Shown here piece after piece: positions 10,522 through 19,639 of a DNA stretch of 64,000 bases; position 1 is the stretch's first letter; every line of letters starts with the position of its first letter. Origin of the DNA: Moritella sp. JT01 (GTDB taxonomy: Bacteria; Pseudomonadota; Gammaproteobacteria; Enterobacterales; Moritellaceae); the NCBI RefSeq assembly GCF_001574435.1, contig NZ_LOCN01000004.1, forward strand, positions 157,672-221,671, read 5' to 3'. The notes below the pieces were generated by a model that saw nothing but the letters and a program-made list of their open reading frames with translations, did not search any database and had not been told where the DNA came from. The translations under genes were made by a program, and so were the position numbers.

Positions 10522-10552
10522 CGAAAAATAGCTAGCCCTATGACTAGCTATT
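10522..10552 (-). terminator. Terminator/attenuator between phnX and FAD oxidoreductase
   Basis: On the - strand AATAGCTAG pairs with CTAGCTATT (9 bp, 8-nt loop) and is followed by TTTTT. It lies in the roughly 127-nt gap downstream of phnX and only about 35 nt before the oxidoreductase start, so it may terminate or attenuate read-through. Confidence 0.65.
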
Positions 10553-10615
10553 AACTTTAACCACAACCCTGACGCTTAATGATTACAAGCGACAGGTTAA
10601 AGGCTAAATAAACGA

Positions 10616-11458
10616 TTATGGACGTTCGCCAGCGGCTAAACGAGCATCAATATCAGCAACCACTTGCGGCAGGTCAGCAATGGTATCAATCAGATAATGA
10701 GCATTAAATGGCGTGAAACGATCACGGGCTTTTTCACGCGACAGGTATAATGTTGCTTCATCTGCGGCAAGGTATTCCGCTAACGTCAGACCAGCCTCGT
10801 TACCCGATAATAATAAGCCTACAGTCCACATTCCTGCGTTATGGCCTTCTTCAATGCCCGGTACGGAATCATCGACTTTAATACACGCACCAACATCGGT
10901 AACAGCCATATCAATCACATTCTTAAGTACCATGTAAGGTGCTGGACGACCGCCTGCTGGTAAGTCATCAGTGGCGACAACACAATCTGGCACATAACCT
11001 TTTTCTGCAGCAACTGGTATTAACTTGTCCATAACAACGCGAGGGTAACCAGAGCACGAACCAATTTTAACGCCTTGCTGCTTTAGCCCATTCACAACAT
11101 CGAGTGCGTGCGGGATGGGATCAGCGTACTCACCCACTTTTGCGATCTGTAGCGGCATAAATGTTTCGTAAATCGCATCAATCTCAGCGGTACTAATCGT
11201 CGAACCAAACTGTGCTTGCCAACGCGCAGCAACGTCAGGTAATTCAGATACGGCTTTAATGTGATCCCATTTACCGAGACCCATCGGAACCCGCGCTTCC
11301 GCTAAGCTAATATCAAAATCATATTGCGATTTAAATGCCGCAATAAAAATAGTGGTCGGAGCAAATGAACCGAAATCAACGATAGTGCCCGCCCAATCAA
11401 AAATAACAGACTGAACATGATTAAGTTTTACTGATTGATCTTGTACGATATTAGACAT
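10616..11458 (-). CDS. phnX: Phosphonoacetaldehyde hydrolase (phosphonatase)
   Basis: Cleaves the C-P bond of phosphonoacetaldehyde to acetaldehyde and phosphate, the second step of AEP degradation. It is a HAD-fold enzyme of 280 residues. FDWAGTIVDFG carries the Asp nucleophile (D21), MGLGKWDHI the cap-domain lysine that forms the Schiff base (about K63), and VATDDLPAGGRPAP and KVDDSVPGIEEG follow the family. ATG 11458 (MSNIVQDQ) is preferred over the in-frame TTG at 11473, with GGAAAA upstream. It is third in the phnW operon, about 50 nt after the small ORF. Confidence 0.96.
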   Translation of the reverse strand: MSNIVQDQSVKLNHVQSVIFDWAGTIVDFGSFAPTTIFIAAFKSQYDFDISLAEARVPMGLGKWDHIKAVSELPDVAARWQAQFGSTISTAEIDAIYETFMPLQIAKVGEYADPIPHALDVVNGLKQQGVKIGSCSGYPRVVMDKLIPVAAEKGYVPDCVVATDDLPAGGRPAPYMVLKNVIDMAVTDVGACIKVDDSVPGIEEGHNAGMWTVGLLLSGNEAGLTLAEYLAADEATLYLSREKARDRFTPFNAHYLIDTIADLPQVVADIDARLAAGERP

Positions 11459-11507
11459 AATAATATTTTCCAAAGTAAGCTTTTGTTAATGATTTTGTTA
11501 CAAATTT

Positions 11508-11612
11508 TTATGAAAACTGATCTGCTAACAATGCAGTTAAGCACGACAATACTGCGATGCAGGCAGCTATCAACGGTGTATTAGCCTCCAAGTTAGTCAT
11601 CACTTCATTCAT
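11508..11612 (-). CDS. Putative 34-residue membrane peptide coupled to phnW
   Basis: Small ORF whose ATG (11612-11610) overlaps the phnW stop codon in an ATGA arrangement, typical of translational coupling. It reads [11 protein letters not shown], then a hydrophobic segment ([19 protein letters not shown]), then DQFS and TAA. It would be a single-span membrane peptide inside the AEP catabolic operon. No known family is recognised. Overlap start and single helix are seen; function is unknown, and translation is inferred only. Confidence 0.4.
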   Translation of the reverse strand: MNEVMTNLEANTPLIAACIAVLSCLTALLADQFS

Positions 11613-12715
11613 GCACTTAATTCCCAATATTTAGCTGTTTCCATCGCCACTAATAAGCGCTGGATATCACTTGGATGTACATCACCAATATTACCGATAC
11701 GGAAACAGTCAGCGTTTGATACCTTACCTGGGTAAATAACAAAGCCTTGCTCTTTAAGGCGGTTATAAAATTCTTTAAATTGGTAATCACTGTGCGTTGG
11801 TGAATAGAACGAGGTAATAATTGGCGAATGCAATGATGCATCTAACAAGGTATCAAAACCCAGCTTCGCCATTCCTGCGACTAAGGTTGTTTGGTTTTCT
11901 TGGTAACGTTGATGACGCGCCGCAATACCGCCTTCTTCTTCAAGCTCTAATAACGCTTGGTAAAATGCGCGCACGGTGTGAGTTGGTGAGGTAAAGCGCC
12001 ACTTGCCACCATTTGTTTCCATACAATGCCATTGGTCATACAGATCTAATGATAACGAGCGGGCTAGCCCTTTGCATTTTTCCAGTTCACTTTGGCGTGC
12101 AATCACAAAACCAAAACCCGGTACACCTTGAATACACTTGTTGGCTGAACTGATCAGGAAATCAACCCCCAACTCAGCCACATCCAGTGGAATACCACCA
12201 AAGCTCGACATCGCGTCCAAGATCACGATCTTGCCATGTTGTTTAGCCAGTTTAATCACATCATCAATCGGATTTAGCATGCCTGTAGTGGTTTCACAAT
12301 GCACAATCGCGACATGGGTAATACTGTCATCGGCGGTTAGTTTAGCTTCCACTTCAGCAATGTTTGGTTGCGCAGTTTCACCCGGCGTAATCACGTCACA
12401 AGCGATATTTAAGTAATCTGCAATCTGGGCTATACGGGCACCATAAGCACCGTTATCAACCACCAACAATTTGCCATCAGCAGGAATAACACTGCCAATT
12501 GTCGCTTCTACCGATGCAGTGCCACTGCCTTGCATCAGTACACTGGTATAACCCGTTTGCTGAGTCGCTAGTTGAACTAACTTAGCGCGAATAACTTCAA
12601 CAATGTCTTTGTTATATTCATCATCCCAAGTACACCAATCTTTTAGCATGGCTTCTCGTACACTTGCAGTTGTAGAAAGTGGACCCGGTGTTAGTAATAA
12701 ATATTCGTTTTTCAT
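11609..12715 (-). CDS. phnW: 2-aminoethylphosphonate--pyruvate transaminase
   Basis: PLP enzyme converting AEP and pyruvate to phosphonoacetaldehyde and alanine, the first step of the phosphonatase route. The 368 residues show [11 protein letters not shown] at the N-terminus, [10 protein letters not shown], the DAMSSFGG cofactor-site segment and the PLP lysine in SSANKCIQG (K193, equivalent to K194 of the Salmonella enzyme). I choose ATG 12715, preceded by GGAAGCAGAG; an ATG at 12727 would add only four residues. First gene of the leftward operon; a candidate PhnR operator sits 14 bp upstream. Confidence 0.96.
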   Translation of the reverse strand: MKNEYLLLTPGPLSTTASVREAMLKDWCTWDDEYNKDIVEVIRAKLVQLATQQTGYTSVLMQGSGTASVEATIGSVIPADGKLLVVDNGAYGARIAQIADYLNIACDVITPGETAQPNIAEVEAKLTADDSITHVAIVHCETTTGMLNPIDDVIKLAKQHGKIVILDAMSSFGGIPLDVAELGVDFLISSANKCIQGVPGFGFVIARQSELEKCKGLARSLSLDLYDQWHCMETNGGKWRFTSPTHTVRAFYQALLELEEEGGIAARHQRYQENQTTLVAGMAKLGFDTLLDASLHSPIITSFYSPTHSDYQFKEFYNRLKEQGFVIYPGKVSNADCFRIGNIGDVHPSDIQRLLVAMETAKYWELSA

Positions 12716-12728
12716 CTCTGCTTCCATT

Positions 12729-12740
12729 TGGACTATACCA
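12729..12740. promoter_or_regulatory. Candidate PhnR operator O1 (phnW)
   Basis: TGGACTATACCA, a dyad read as TGGTATAGTCCA on the phnW strand. It is identical to the site in front of phnT and resembles HutC/GntR-family operators such as the PhnF site TGGTATAGACCA. It is just upstream of the phnW SD, suggesting repression. Confidence 0.65.
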
Positions 12741-12948
12741 GTTGATGAGAACTCTAGCAGTGGAGTGCTAGCTTGGTAAATAGCTCAACAGCAGAATTCA
12801 TAAAAGGTTCATACTCACGAGTCTTTAGAAAAAACACCGAGACAAAAACGCAAATATAAAAATAGATGAAATCTCCTAATTAATTGAATTTAAATAAATT
12901 GATCATATTTCTGTCACAAAACAACTCTATCATCGTACTCAACAAATC

Positions 12949-12960
12949 TGGTACAGACCA
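12949..12960. promoter_or_regulatory. Candidate PhnR operator O2 (phnS)
   Basis: TGGTACAGACCA, extended by flanking TC/GA to a 16-bp palindrome (TCTGGT-N4-ACCAGA). It lies about 35 bp before the phnS start and is the most symmetrical of the three copies. Confidence 0.65.
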
Positions 12961-12994
12961 GAATCAACCGTTAATAATTTTTGGAGTTACACGA

Positions 12995-14002
12995 ATGAAA
13001 CAACGTTGGATTATAGGTTCTATCGCTGCCTTAGGCGCCTTATTCACTGCACCAGTATTTGCCGCAGAAGCAGTGGTGGTTTACACCGCATTTGAAACGG
13101 ATGTATTAGCGAAATACAAAGTCGCCTTTGAAAAATCGAACCCTGATATCGAAATCAAATGGGTGCGAGATTCAACAGGCATCATGACGGCAAAATTACT
13201 TGCTGAAAAAAATAATCCGCGTGCAGAAGTAGTTTGGGGACTGGCGGGCTCATCAATGGCACTGCTTAAAAAAGCCGGTATCCTGAAACCTTATTCACCA
13301 AAAGGCGTCGAAAACCTGCGTACTAGCATGATTGACCCAGAAGAAAACAAAGCTTGGTATGGTAATGATGCTTGGTTTAATGCCATCTGCTTTAACGAAT
13401 ACGTAGCAAAACAGTACAACCTACCTAAACCAACATCATGGGATGACCTGCTTAAGCCTGTCTATAAAGGTCATATTGCAATGCCAAACCCAGCATCATC
13501 GGGCACAGGTTATATGCAAGTATCTGCATGGTTACAAACCATGGGTGAAGATAAAGGTTGGAGCTACATGACCAAACTGAATGACAATATTGCGCATTAC
13601 ACCCATTCAGGCTCGAAGCCTTGTGTACAAGCAGGCATGGGTGAAGTCGCGATTGGGATATCGATGGCATTACGTGGCGCAAAACTAAAAACCCAAGGCG
13701 CACCACTTGACGTGATCTTACCTGCCGGAGGTATTGGTTGGGAATCAGAAGCGGTTGGCCTCGTTAAACCATCAACAGCAGCCAAGCGGGTTGTGGATTG
13801 GTCAATCTCAAAACAAGCCAATGAATTATATAATGAGTCTTATGCATTAGTCGGCCATAAAGACGTCAGTAAACCCGTGAAAAACTATCCAAATGTACAA
13901 GACGCGATGGTCGAAATGGACTTTAGTAAAATGGCTAATGATCGTAAAGATGTACTGCATACATGGTCAGAAAAATTCGATTCAAAATCTGAAGCGAGAT
14001 AA
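12995..14002 (+). CDS. phnS: AEP ABC transporter, periplasmic binding protein
   Basis: Periplasmic solute-binding protein (335 residues) for 2-aminoethylphosphonate import. It has a Sec signal peptide (MKQRWIIGSIAALGALFTAP, cleavage after FAAEA) and a Fe3+/spermidine-type binding-protein fold (VVVYTAFETDVLAKY, NPRAEVVWGLAG, NPASSGTGYMQVS). The last resembles the Salmonella PhnS / PhnS2 group (TIGR03261). ATG 12995 is preceded by GGAG at 12982. The open frame extends upstream to 12884, but that part has no SD and precedes the signal peptide. Divergent from phnW with a shared regulatory region. Confidence 0.92.
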   Translation: MKQRWIIGSIAALGALFTAPVFAAEAVVVYTAFETDVLAKYKVAFEKSNPDIEIKWVRDSTGIMTAKLLAEKNNPRAEVVWGLAGSSMALLKKAGILKPYSPKGVENLRTSMIDPEENKAWYGNDAWFNAICFNEYVAKQYNLPKPTSWDDLLKPVYKGHIAMPNPASSGTGYMQVSAWLQTMGEDKGWSYMTKLNDNIAHYTHSGSKPCVQAGMGEVAIGISMALRGAKLKTQGAPLDVILPAGGIGWESEAVGLVKPSTAAKRVVDWSISKQANELYNESYALVGHKDVSKPVKNYPNVQDAMVEMDFSKMANDRKDVLHTWSEKFDSKSEAR

Positions 14003-14036
14003 TGATTAACCGTGTTAATTAAGCATTGAGATTAAC

Positions 14037-14065
14037 AAGCTAGGCGTTATTTATAATGCCTAGCT
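14037..14065. terminator. Hairpin between phnS and phnT
   Basis: AAGCTAGGC / GCCTAGCTT stem with a 12-nt loop. The T-run is weak (CTTTATCGTTTA), so it may be a weak terminator or a 3'-stabilising hairpin that leaves phnS expressed above the membrane components. Confidence 0.5.
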
Positions 14066-14197
14066 TTATCGTTTATAGTCAATTATCACTCATATAAAAA
14101 ACACTAAATATTGTTCCAAACTTACTATAAATAATTGTAAAACCTGATAAAAACACTCTAACTGTCATCAAACTGTCACTAACGCTGCCTACCATAC

Positions 14198-14209
14198 TGG
14201 TATAGTCCA
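14198..14209. promoter_or_regulatory. Candidate PhnR operator O3 (phnT)
   Basis: TGGTATAGTCCA, the same 12-mer as O1 in the other orientation, ending 8 bp before the phnT ATG. It implies that phnT-permease has its own controlled promoter after the phnS hairpin. Confidence 0.65.
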
Positions 14210-14217
14210 AACAACTC

Positions 14218-15336
14218 ATGAGTAGTCAGATGAACACGTATCTCAACATCAATAATCTTGTTAAAAAATTCGGTGATTTCACCGCATTAAACGATATTTC
14301 TTTGCAGATCAATCAAGGCGAGTTCATCTGCTTTTTAGGACCTTCGGGTTGCGGTAAAACCACCCTACTTCGTGCGATTGCCGGATTAGATTTAGCAACA
14401 TCAGGATCTATTTTACAAGACGGTAAAGACACGACCTTCTTACCACCAGAAAAACGTGATTTCGGCATTGTATTTCAATCTTATGCCTTGTTTCCCAACT
14501 TAACGGTTGCCGAAAATATCAGTGTTGGTTTACACAACCAAGGTAAATCAGTGGCCGAAACGGTGGACATTGTTAACCATTGGTTGGGGATTATTGGCTT
14601 AGCTGATTCTGCACCTAAATACCCGAACCAACTATCAGGCGGCCAACAACAACGCGTTGCACTGGCTCGAGCATTAGCGTTATCACCGGGGTTATTACTG
14701 TTAGATGAACCACTTTCGGCTCTGGATGCGCAAGTACGTGCTCATTTACGTGAAGAGATCCGCACCCTGCAACGTAAACTCGGTATTACCACTATCATGG
14801 TAACCCATGACCAAGAAGAAGCCTTAGCGATGGCCGACCGTATCGTGGTCATGAATCACGGGGTAATTGAACAAGTGGGCACCCCACAAGAAATTTACGA
14901 TAAACCGGCATCGCGTTTTGTCGCTGAATTTGTCGGGAACATGAACTTCATTGCCAGCTCAACGATCAGCGATCAGCAGATCCGTATTGCTGACACCTTG
15001 CTACCAAAACCAAAAGAGACGTTAAGCCGTGGTGACATGTTTGACTTAGCCGTGCGCCCTGAAGATATAGAATTTAGCGATGACCCGCAAGATTTGCCCA
15101 TACAAGTTAAAGCAATGGAATTCCAAGGGACTTATGTGCGAGCAGAGTGCCAACTAACGGGCAATATGAATGCACCTATGATTAAAGTTGACGTACCGAT
15201 TCGTGAAGTAAGATCGCTCGGTTTAACCACTGGCGAATTCCGCCGTATTCGTTATAGCGACAATTACACCCATATATTCCCACGTAAACAAAGTAACTCA
15301 TCAACAACAGTAAACACAAAATCGGTAGAGGCTTAA
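14218..15336 (+). CDS. phnT: AEP ABC transporter, ATP-binding protein
   Basis: Cytoplasmic ATPase of the AEP importer, 372 residues. Walker [10 protein letters not shown] (about 43-51), Q-loop FQSYALFPN, signature LSGGQQQR, Walker [14 protein letters not shown]-loop VTHDQEEA, then a C-terminal TOBE-like domain (about 240-360). It belongs to the spermidine/iron/PhnT group of ATPases. ATG 14218 is used; an in-frame ATG at 14230 is also possible and neither has a strong SD. The permease gene starts 2 nt after the stop codon. Confidence 0.93.
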   Translation: MSSQMNTYLNINNLVKKFGDFTALNDISLQINQGEFICFLGPSGCGKTTLLRAIAGLDLATSGSILQDGKDTTFLPPEKRDFGIVFQSYALFPNLTVAENISVGLHNQGKSVAETVDIVNHWLGIIGLADSAPKYPNQLSGGQQQRVALARALALSPGLLLLDEPLSALDAQVRAHLREEIRTLQRKLGITTIMVTHDQEEALAMADRIVVMNHGVIEQVGTPQEIYDKPASRFVAEFVGNMNFIASSTISDQQIRIADTLLPKPKETLSRGDMFDLAVRPEDIEFSDDPQDLPIQVKAMEFQGTYVRAECQLTGNMNAPMIKVDVPIREVRSLGLTTGEFRRIRYSDNYTHIFPRKQSNSSTTVNTKSVEA

Positions 15337-15337
15337 C

Positions 15338-17059
15338 ATGGATATGAGCATCAATAAAAAGCTGACTATGCCAAATTATATGCAAAGGCTCACACTGGCA
15401 TTTAGCCGAGATAGCGCTATTCTTGCCAGTATTTTAATTATCTTAACCCTGCTGATGGGCTTTTTTATTTTAGCGCCCATGTTCACCATGTTTGCCAAAA
15501 GTGTCCAAGATATTGATGGTAACTTTATTGGATTAACAAATTTCACCGCGTATTTTGCATCAAGCGCTATGCGCAACTCGATTGCAAATACAGTCACGGT
15601 GGGATTAGTAACAACGGCTATCGTTGGGGGGCTGGCATTTAGTTATGCTTATGCATTAACACGTAGCTGTATGCCATTTAAGACCTTATTTCAAATTATT
15701 GGTTCGGCGCCGATTTTAGCGCCATCATTATTACCAGCACTCAGTTTAATTTACTTATTCGGTAATCAAGGCATTGCCAAAGAATTACTCGGTGGTGCAT
15801 CCATTTACGGGATTGTCGGTATCACCATAGGCCTGACATTTTGGACCTTTCCGCATGCGTTAATGATCTTAACCACTGCATTACGTACTTCCGATGCGCG
15901 TTTATACGAAGCGGCAACCGTATTAAAAAATCATCCGGTAAAAACATTTTTCATGGTGACGCTACCCGCAGCAAAATACGGCGTGATTAGCACTCTAATT
16001 TTAGTGTTTACGTTAGTTGTGTGTGATTTTGGTGTACCCAAAGTGATTGGTGGCAGCTATAACGTACTGGCAACGGATATCTTCAAACAAGTTGTTGGTC
16101 AACAGAATTTTGCCATGGGTGCAGTAACCAGTGTGCTGCTACTCTTACCCGCAGTACTGGCTTTTGCCATTGATCGTCGCGTGCAGCGTAAACAACAAAA
16201 CCTATTTGATGCACGCTCTGTCGCTTACACACCAACACCAGATAAATTACGAGATGGTATCTGCTTCTTATTCTGCAGTACGATAGCCTTCGCGATTATC
16301 ACCATTATCGGCATGGCAATATACGCATCATTCGTCACATTTTGGCCATGGAACTTAACCTTAAGCTTTAACAATTATAACTTTAGTGAAGTGAGCACCT
16401 ATGGCTGGTCGCCTTACTTTAACTCATTAACGTTAGCAAGCTGGGTTGCTGTTATCGGTACGGTGATTATTTTTATTGGTGCCTACGTGATAGAAAAAGG
16501 CCGGGGTTTTGGACCAATACGTCAGCTATTACAAATGATCACCATTATTCCAATGGCGGTACCTGGTATCGTATTAGGCTTGGGTTATATCTTCTTTTTT
16601 AACGATATAAATAATCCACTTAACGGCTTGTATGCAACCATGATCTTACTGGTGGTTAATACCGTGGTACATTACTACACGGTTGGTCACATGACGGCAT
16701 TAACCGCGTTAAAACAATTACCGGCAGAGATAGAAGCGATTTCAGCATCGATAAAAATGCCACAGTACAAATCATTCTTTATCATTACACTGCCAATTTG
16801 TGCGCCTGCTATTATGGATATTGCCGCCTATTTGTTTATCAATGCGTTGACCACCACGTCAGCCGTTGTATTCTTGTATGCGACCGATACAATTCCAGCA
16901 TCAGTGTCAGTATTAAACATGGATGATGCCGGACAAACGGGTTCTGCGGCAGCGATGTCAGTGATGATCTTAATCACCGCAGCGATCGCTAAAGTGATTC
17001 ATTTAATTACGGCATCTTTTATCAATAAGCGAACTCAGGCTTGGCGTCAACAACATTAA
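15338..17059 (+). CDS. phnU: AEP ABC transporter, fused permease
   Basis: Inner-membrane permease of 573 residues with two tandem BPD_transp_1 units of about six helices each (roughly 30-300 and 320-560). The first carries an EAA-type loop (YEAATVLKNHPVKTFFMVTLP) and the second another (EIEAISASIKMPQYKSFFIITLP). Salmonella uses two proteins (PhnU, PhnV); this single fused form matches the 'PhnU2' concept (TIGR03262). GAGG about 8 nt before ATG 15338. Together with PhnS and PhnT it completes the importer. Confidence 0.92.
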   Translation: MDMSINKKLTMPNYMQRLTLAFSRDSAILASILIILTLLMGFFILAPMFTMFAKSVQDIDGNFIGLTNFTAYFASSAMRNSIANTVTVGLVTTAIVGGLAFSYAYALTRSCMPFKTLFQIIGSAPILAPSLLPALSLIYLFGNQGIAKELLGGASIYGIVGITIGLTFWTFPHALMILTTALRTSDARLYEAATVLKNHPVKTFFMVTLPAAKYGVISTLILVFTLVVCDFGVPKVIGGSYNVLATDIFKQVVGQQNFAMGAVTSVLLLLPAVLAFAIDRRVQRKQQNLFDARSVAYTPTPDKLRDGICFLFCSTIAFAIITIIGMAIYASFVTFWPWNLTLSFNNYNFSEVSTYGWSPYFNSLTLASWVAVIGTVIIFIGAYVIEKGRGFGPIRQLLQMITIIPMAVPGIVLGLGYIFFFNDINNPLNGLYATMILLVVNTVVHYYTVGHMTALTALKQLPAEIEAISASIKMPQYKSFFIITLPICAPAIMDIAAYLFINALTTTSAVVFLYATDTIPASVSVLNMDDAGQTGSAAAMSVMILITAAIAKVIHLITASFINKRTQAWRQQH

Positions 17060-17163
17060 TAACAGACCATTTATTGCTGCCTGGCTACAGACATCGCTAG
17101 GTAGCCCATCGCTCGACACCACTTGTTCGACATAAAATAAATGAACTAGCATCAGAGGCTTTT

Positions 17164-17868
17164 GTGCAATACCTAAAAATTAAAGAAGAAATCTTACAGA
17201 AAATCGAATCGGGATTATTAACCTCAGGACAAAAGTTAACGTCAGAACGCAAACTTGCAGAGGCATTCAATACTACCCGCGTGACGCTACGCGAAGCGTT
17301 GTCTTTATTGGAATCTGAAGGTCGAGTATACCGTGAAAACCGTCGCGGCTGGTTTATTTCCCCAGCACCATTACGTTATGATCCGACCAAAACCACCAAT
17401 TTTCACAACCTAGCCCTTAGCCAGCAGCGTATTCCAAAAACAGAATTGCTCAGTGCTACCATGGTACCAGCCGATAAACAGATCGCGCTGTTATTACAAA
17501 TAGCACCACAGACTGAAGTGATCCGTATTCATCGGGTGCGTTATTTAGATGAACGTCCGGTTGTTCTTGTCACGAACTATGTATTACCTGAACGATTACC
17601 GAATTTACTCAGTCACGACCTATCAGCGTCGTTAACCGATATTTATCAACAACACTACGATACGCTTTATCAGCGCACCCATTATCGAATCCGTTCATCA
17701 TCATTAGTCGCAGATACCGCCACCCCTTTACGCGCGACGTCAGGTTGCGCAGCCATGTATATAGAACGAGTGAACTATGATCAATATGACCAGTTACTCG
17801 ATTGTGATCTGGAGTATTGGCGCCATGATGCAGTAACGATTGAAGCACAAGCCATTCGCCAAAAATAA
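17164..17868 (+). CDS. phnR: GntR/HutC-family regulator of AEP use
   Basis: Transcription factor of 234 residues: N-terminal winged helix (about 1-65, with LTSERKLAEAFNTTRVTLREALSLLESEG) and a C-terminal UTRA effector domain (about 80-230). Matches the phosphonate-utilisation regulator PhnR (TIGR03337). The start is GTG 17164 with AGAGG 7 nt upstream. Its position at the end of the transport operon and three TGG-N6-CCA palindromes in the cluster suggest it represses phnW, phnS and phnT and is released by AEP or a catabolite; repression and effector are inference. Confidence 0.9.
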   Translation: MQYLKIKEEILQKIESGLLTSGQKLTSERKLAEAFNTTRVTLREALSLLESEGRVYRENRRGWFISPAPLRYDPTKTTNFHNLALSQQRIPKTELLSATMVPADKQIALLLQIAPQTEVIRIHRVRYLDERPVVLVTNYVLPERLPNLLSHDLSASLTDIYQQHYDTLYQRTHYRIRSSSLVADTATPLRATSGCAAMYIERVNYDQYDQLLDCDLEYWRHDAVTIEAQAIRQK

Positions 17869-18064
17869 ACATTAATAATAAACCATGATAATGATTAGCC
17901 ATAAATATAGGCATCAGAAATATCGATTTAAAGAGTGGAATAGGCTGTACTTTGTCAATGATTAGAAATAATGTAACATATCAATACAGGTCGACTAATA
18001 TAGTCATTGAATAGTCTATGCAGTATATGCATATTTAACACTCTAAATGATAGGAACTTTATCC

Positions 18065-18898
18065 ATGGAATATCTTGAACAACTACTCGAGCAAGCCCCT
18101 GAGATTGCTGCTGTTTACGGCACAAAAATATTGTTAGCGTTAGTCATTTTTATCGTCGGTAAATACCTTGCTGGCGTAATGAAAAAAATAACCTCAAAAT
18201 TACTGCTAAAACGTAATATAGATAAAACAGTAGCCTCTTTTATAAGTAACATGGCATGGGGTGTAATATTTGTATTTACCATCATCGCCACCCTTAGCCA
18301 GTTTGGGGTGCAAACAGCCTCTCTGGTAGCGATTGTCGGTGCCGCTGGTTTAGCCATCGGTTTAGCGTTGCAAGGTTCACTTTCCAACTTTGCCGCGGGG
18401 GTACTTATCGTTATCTTCCGTCCTTGTCGCATTGGCGATTACATTGAAGCTGCGGGTGTAGCAGGTACAGTTGATGAAATTACTATTTTCTCTACACGTT
18501 TAATCACACCGGATAACAAAGTTGTGATCGCACCGAATGCCGCAATCATGGATGGTACAATTACTAACTATTCTGCATTAGGTCAACGTCGTTTAGACCT
18601 TGTGGTCGGCGTATCGTATGACGCAGACATTAAGCAAACGAAAGCGATTTTAATTGACGTTATCAAAAACAACGAGTTTACCTTACAAGATCCAGAATAC
18701 ACTGTCGGTATCTTAGAATTAGCAGACTCATCAGTTAACTTCGCGGTACGCCCTTGGGTTAAAACTAGCGACTACTGGGGTGCTTATTTCAGCATGCAAG
18801 AAGAACTTAAGCTTGCGCTTGACGCTGCTGGTATTGCGATCCCTTATCCACAATTAGACTTGCATGTACAAGGTAATCCAACACCACCAGCGAGCTAA
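18065..18898 (+). CDS. mscS: Small-conductance mechanosensitive channel
   Basis: Tension-gated osmotic safety valve of the inner membrane, 277 residues (E. coli MscS 286). Three N-terminal helices end in the pore-lining Gly/Ala-rich TM3 (GAAGLAIGLALQGSLSNFAAG, about 95-115). The beta domain has RPCRIGDYIEAAGVAGTV and the cytoplasmic vestibule follows. ATG 18065 follows AGGA by 9 nt; an in-frame ATG at 18047 would add six residues. Monocistronic. Confidence 0.93.
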   Translation: MEYLEQLLEQAPEIAAVYGTKILLALVIFIVGKYLAGVMKKITSKLLLKRNIDKTVASFISNMAWGVIFVFTIIATLSQFGVQTASLVAIVGAAGLAIGLALQGSLSNFAAGVLIVIFRPCRIGDYIEAAGVAGTVDEITIFSTRLITPDNKVVIAPNAAIMDGTITNYSALGQRRLDLVVGVSYDADIKQTKAILIDVIKNNEFTLQDPEYTVGILELADSSVNFAVRPWVKTSDYWGAYFSMQEELKLALDAAGIAIPYPQLDLHVQGNPTPPAS

Positions 18899-18957
18899 TT
18901 TTTACTGATAAATCATGTAGTGATAAAGATTTTTATAGATTCTTTACTATAAACAAG

Positions 18958-18990
18958 AAATGGGAGCCTAATGTGGCTCCCATTTTTATT
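18958..18990 (+). terminator. Terminator of mscS
   Basis: AAATGGGAGCC / GGCTCCCATTT (11 bp, 6-nt loop) running into TTTTTATT. Confidence 0.85.
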
Positions 18991-19036
18991 CCTGTTCATC
19001 TTTGTTACAGTCCACCTTTGCTACTTTCTATCGTAT

Positions 19037-19546
19037 TCAAAGGTCACGACGTTCAAATAATGGCCCTTCTTTAAAGCTATATCCGCTAATATGACTGTGC
19101 GGTAAACTGCCCACCGCTTTGCCAAACTGACGTTTATCTAAATTGATTAGATTCATGTGATCACCCGATTCAATATACAGTTGTTCCTGCTCGAATAACA
19201 TATCATCCACCAGCATATCCATACCATAAATCTGCCCGAGTGAGGGGATAGCCCCTGGATCACAATCTTGAAATAGCGTCGCTAATTCATGCTCTGCCAA
19301 TAAGTAATACTGTTTTCCTGTTTGCCGATTAATCTCACCAATTAATACATGCTTGTTTGCAGGTACTACCGCCATGAGATAATCGCCACCAATGTCGCGT
19401 AAAATAACCGCTTTAGCGACTTGTGAACTGGGAACGTGTGCAGATAGTGCAGAATTAAATGAACTTGCCGTGTGACGATGCTTAACTAAACTAAAATCGA
19501 TATTGTGACTAGCCAAGAACTGGCCAACTTTGGTTGCCATACTCAT
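19037..19546 (-). CDS. YbaK/EbsC-type aminoacyl-tRNA deacylase
   Basis: 169-residue protein of the YbaK/ProRS-INS superfamily, whose members hydrolyse mischarged tRNAs in trans. Seen: the HRHTASSFNSA N-terminal helix region, AKAVILRDIGGDYLMAVVPANK with the conserved lysine, and a central YGMDMLVDD strand. The exact tRNA specificity (Cys-tRNAPro, Ala-tRNAPro or other) cannot be told. I use ATG 19546 because GGAGG stands 7 nt upstream; longer starts up to 19618 lack support. Confidence 0.8.
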   Translation of the reverse strand: MSMATKVGQFLASHNIDFSLVKHRHTASSFNSALSAHVPSSQVAKAVILRDIGGDYLMAVVPANKHVLIGEINRQTGKQYYLLAEHELATLFQDCDPGAIPSLGQIYGMDMLVDDMLFEQEQLYIESGDHMNLINLDKRQFGKAVGSLPHSHISGYSFKEGPLFERRDL

Positions 19547-19639
19547 TTTAGCCTCCATAAAATACTCTTTCAACAAGCAAAGTATGGAAGCTAAATCGCC
19601 ACAACGCGAGTTAATCACCTCATTATTTCATGAATGATA

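Noticed and set aside
17085..17110. Possible fourth PhnR operator before phnR (TGGCTACAGACA)
   Set aside because: The spacing of TGG and the second half differs from the other three and the right half lacks CCA.
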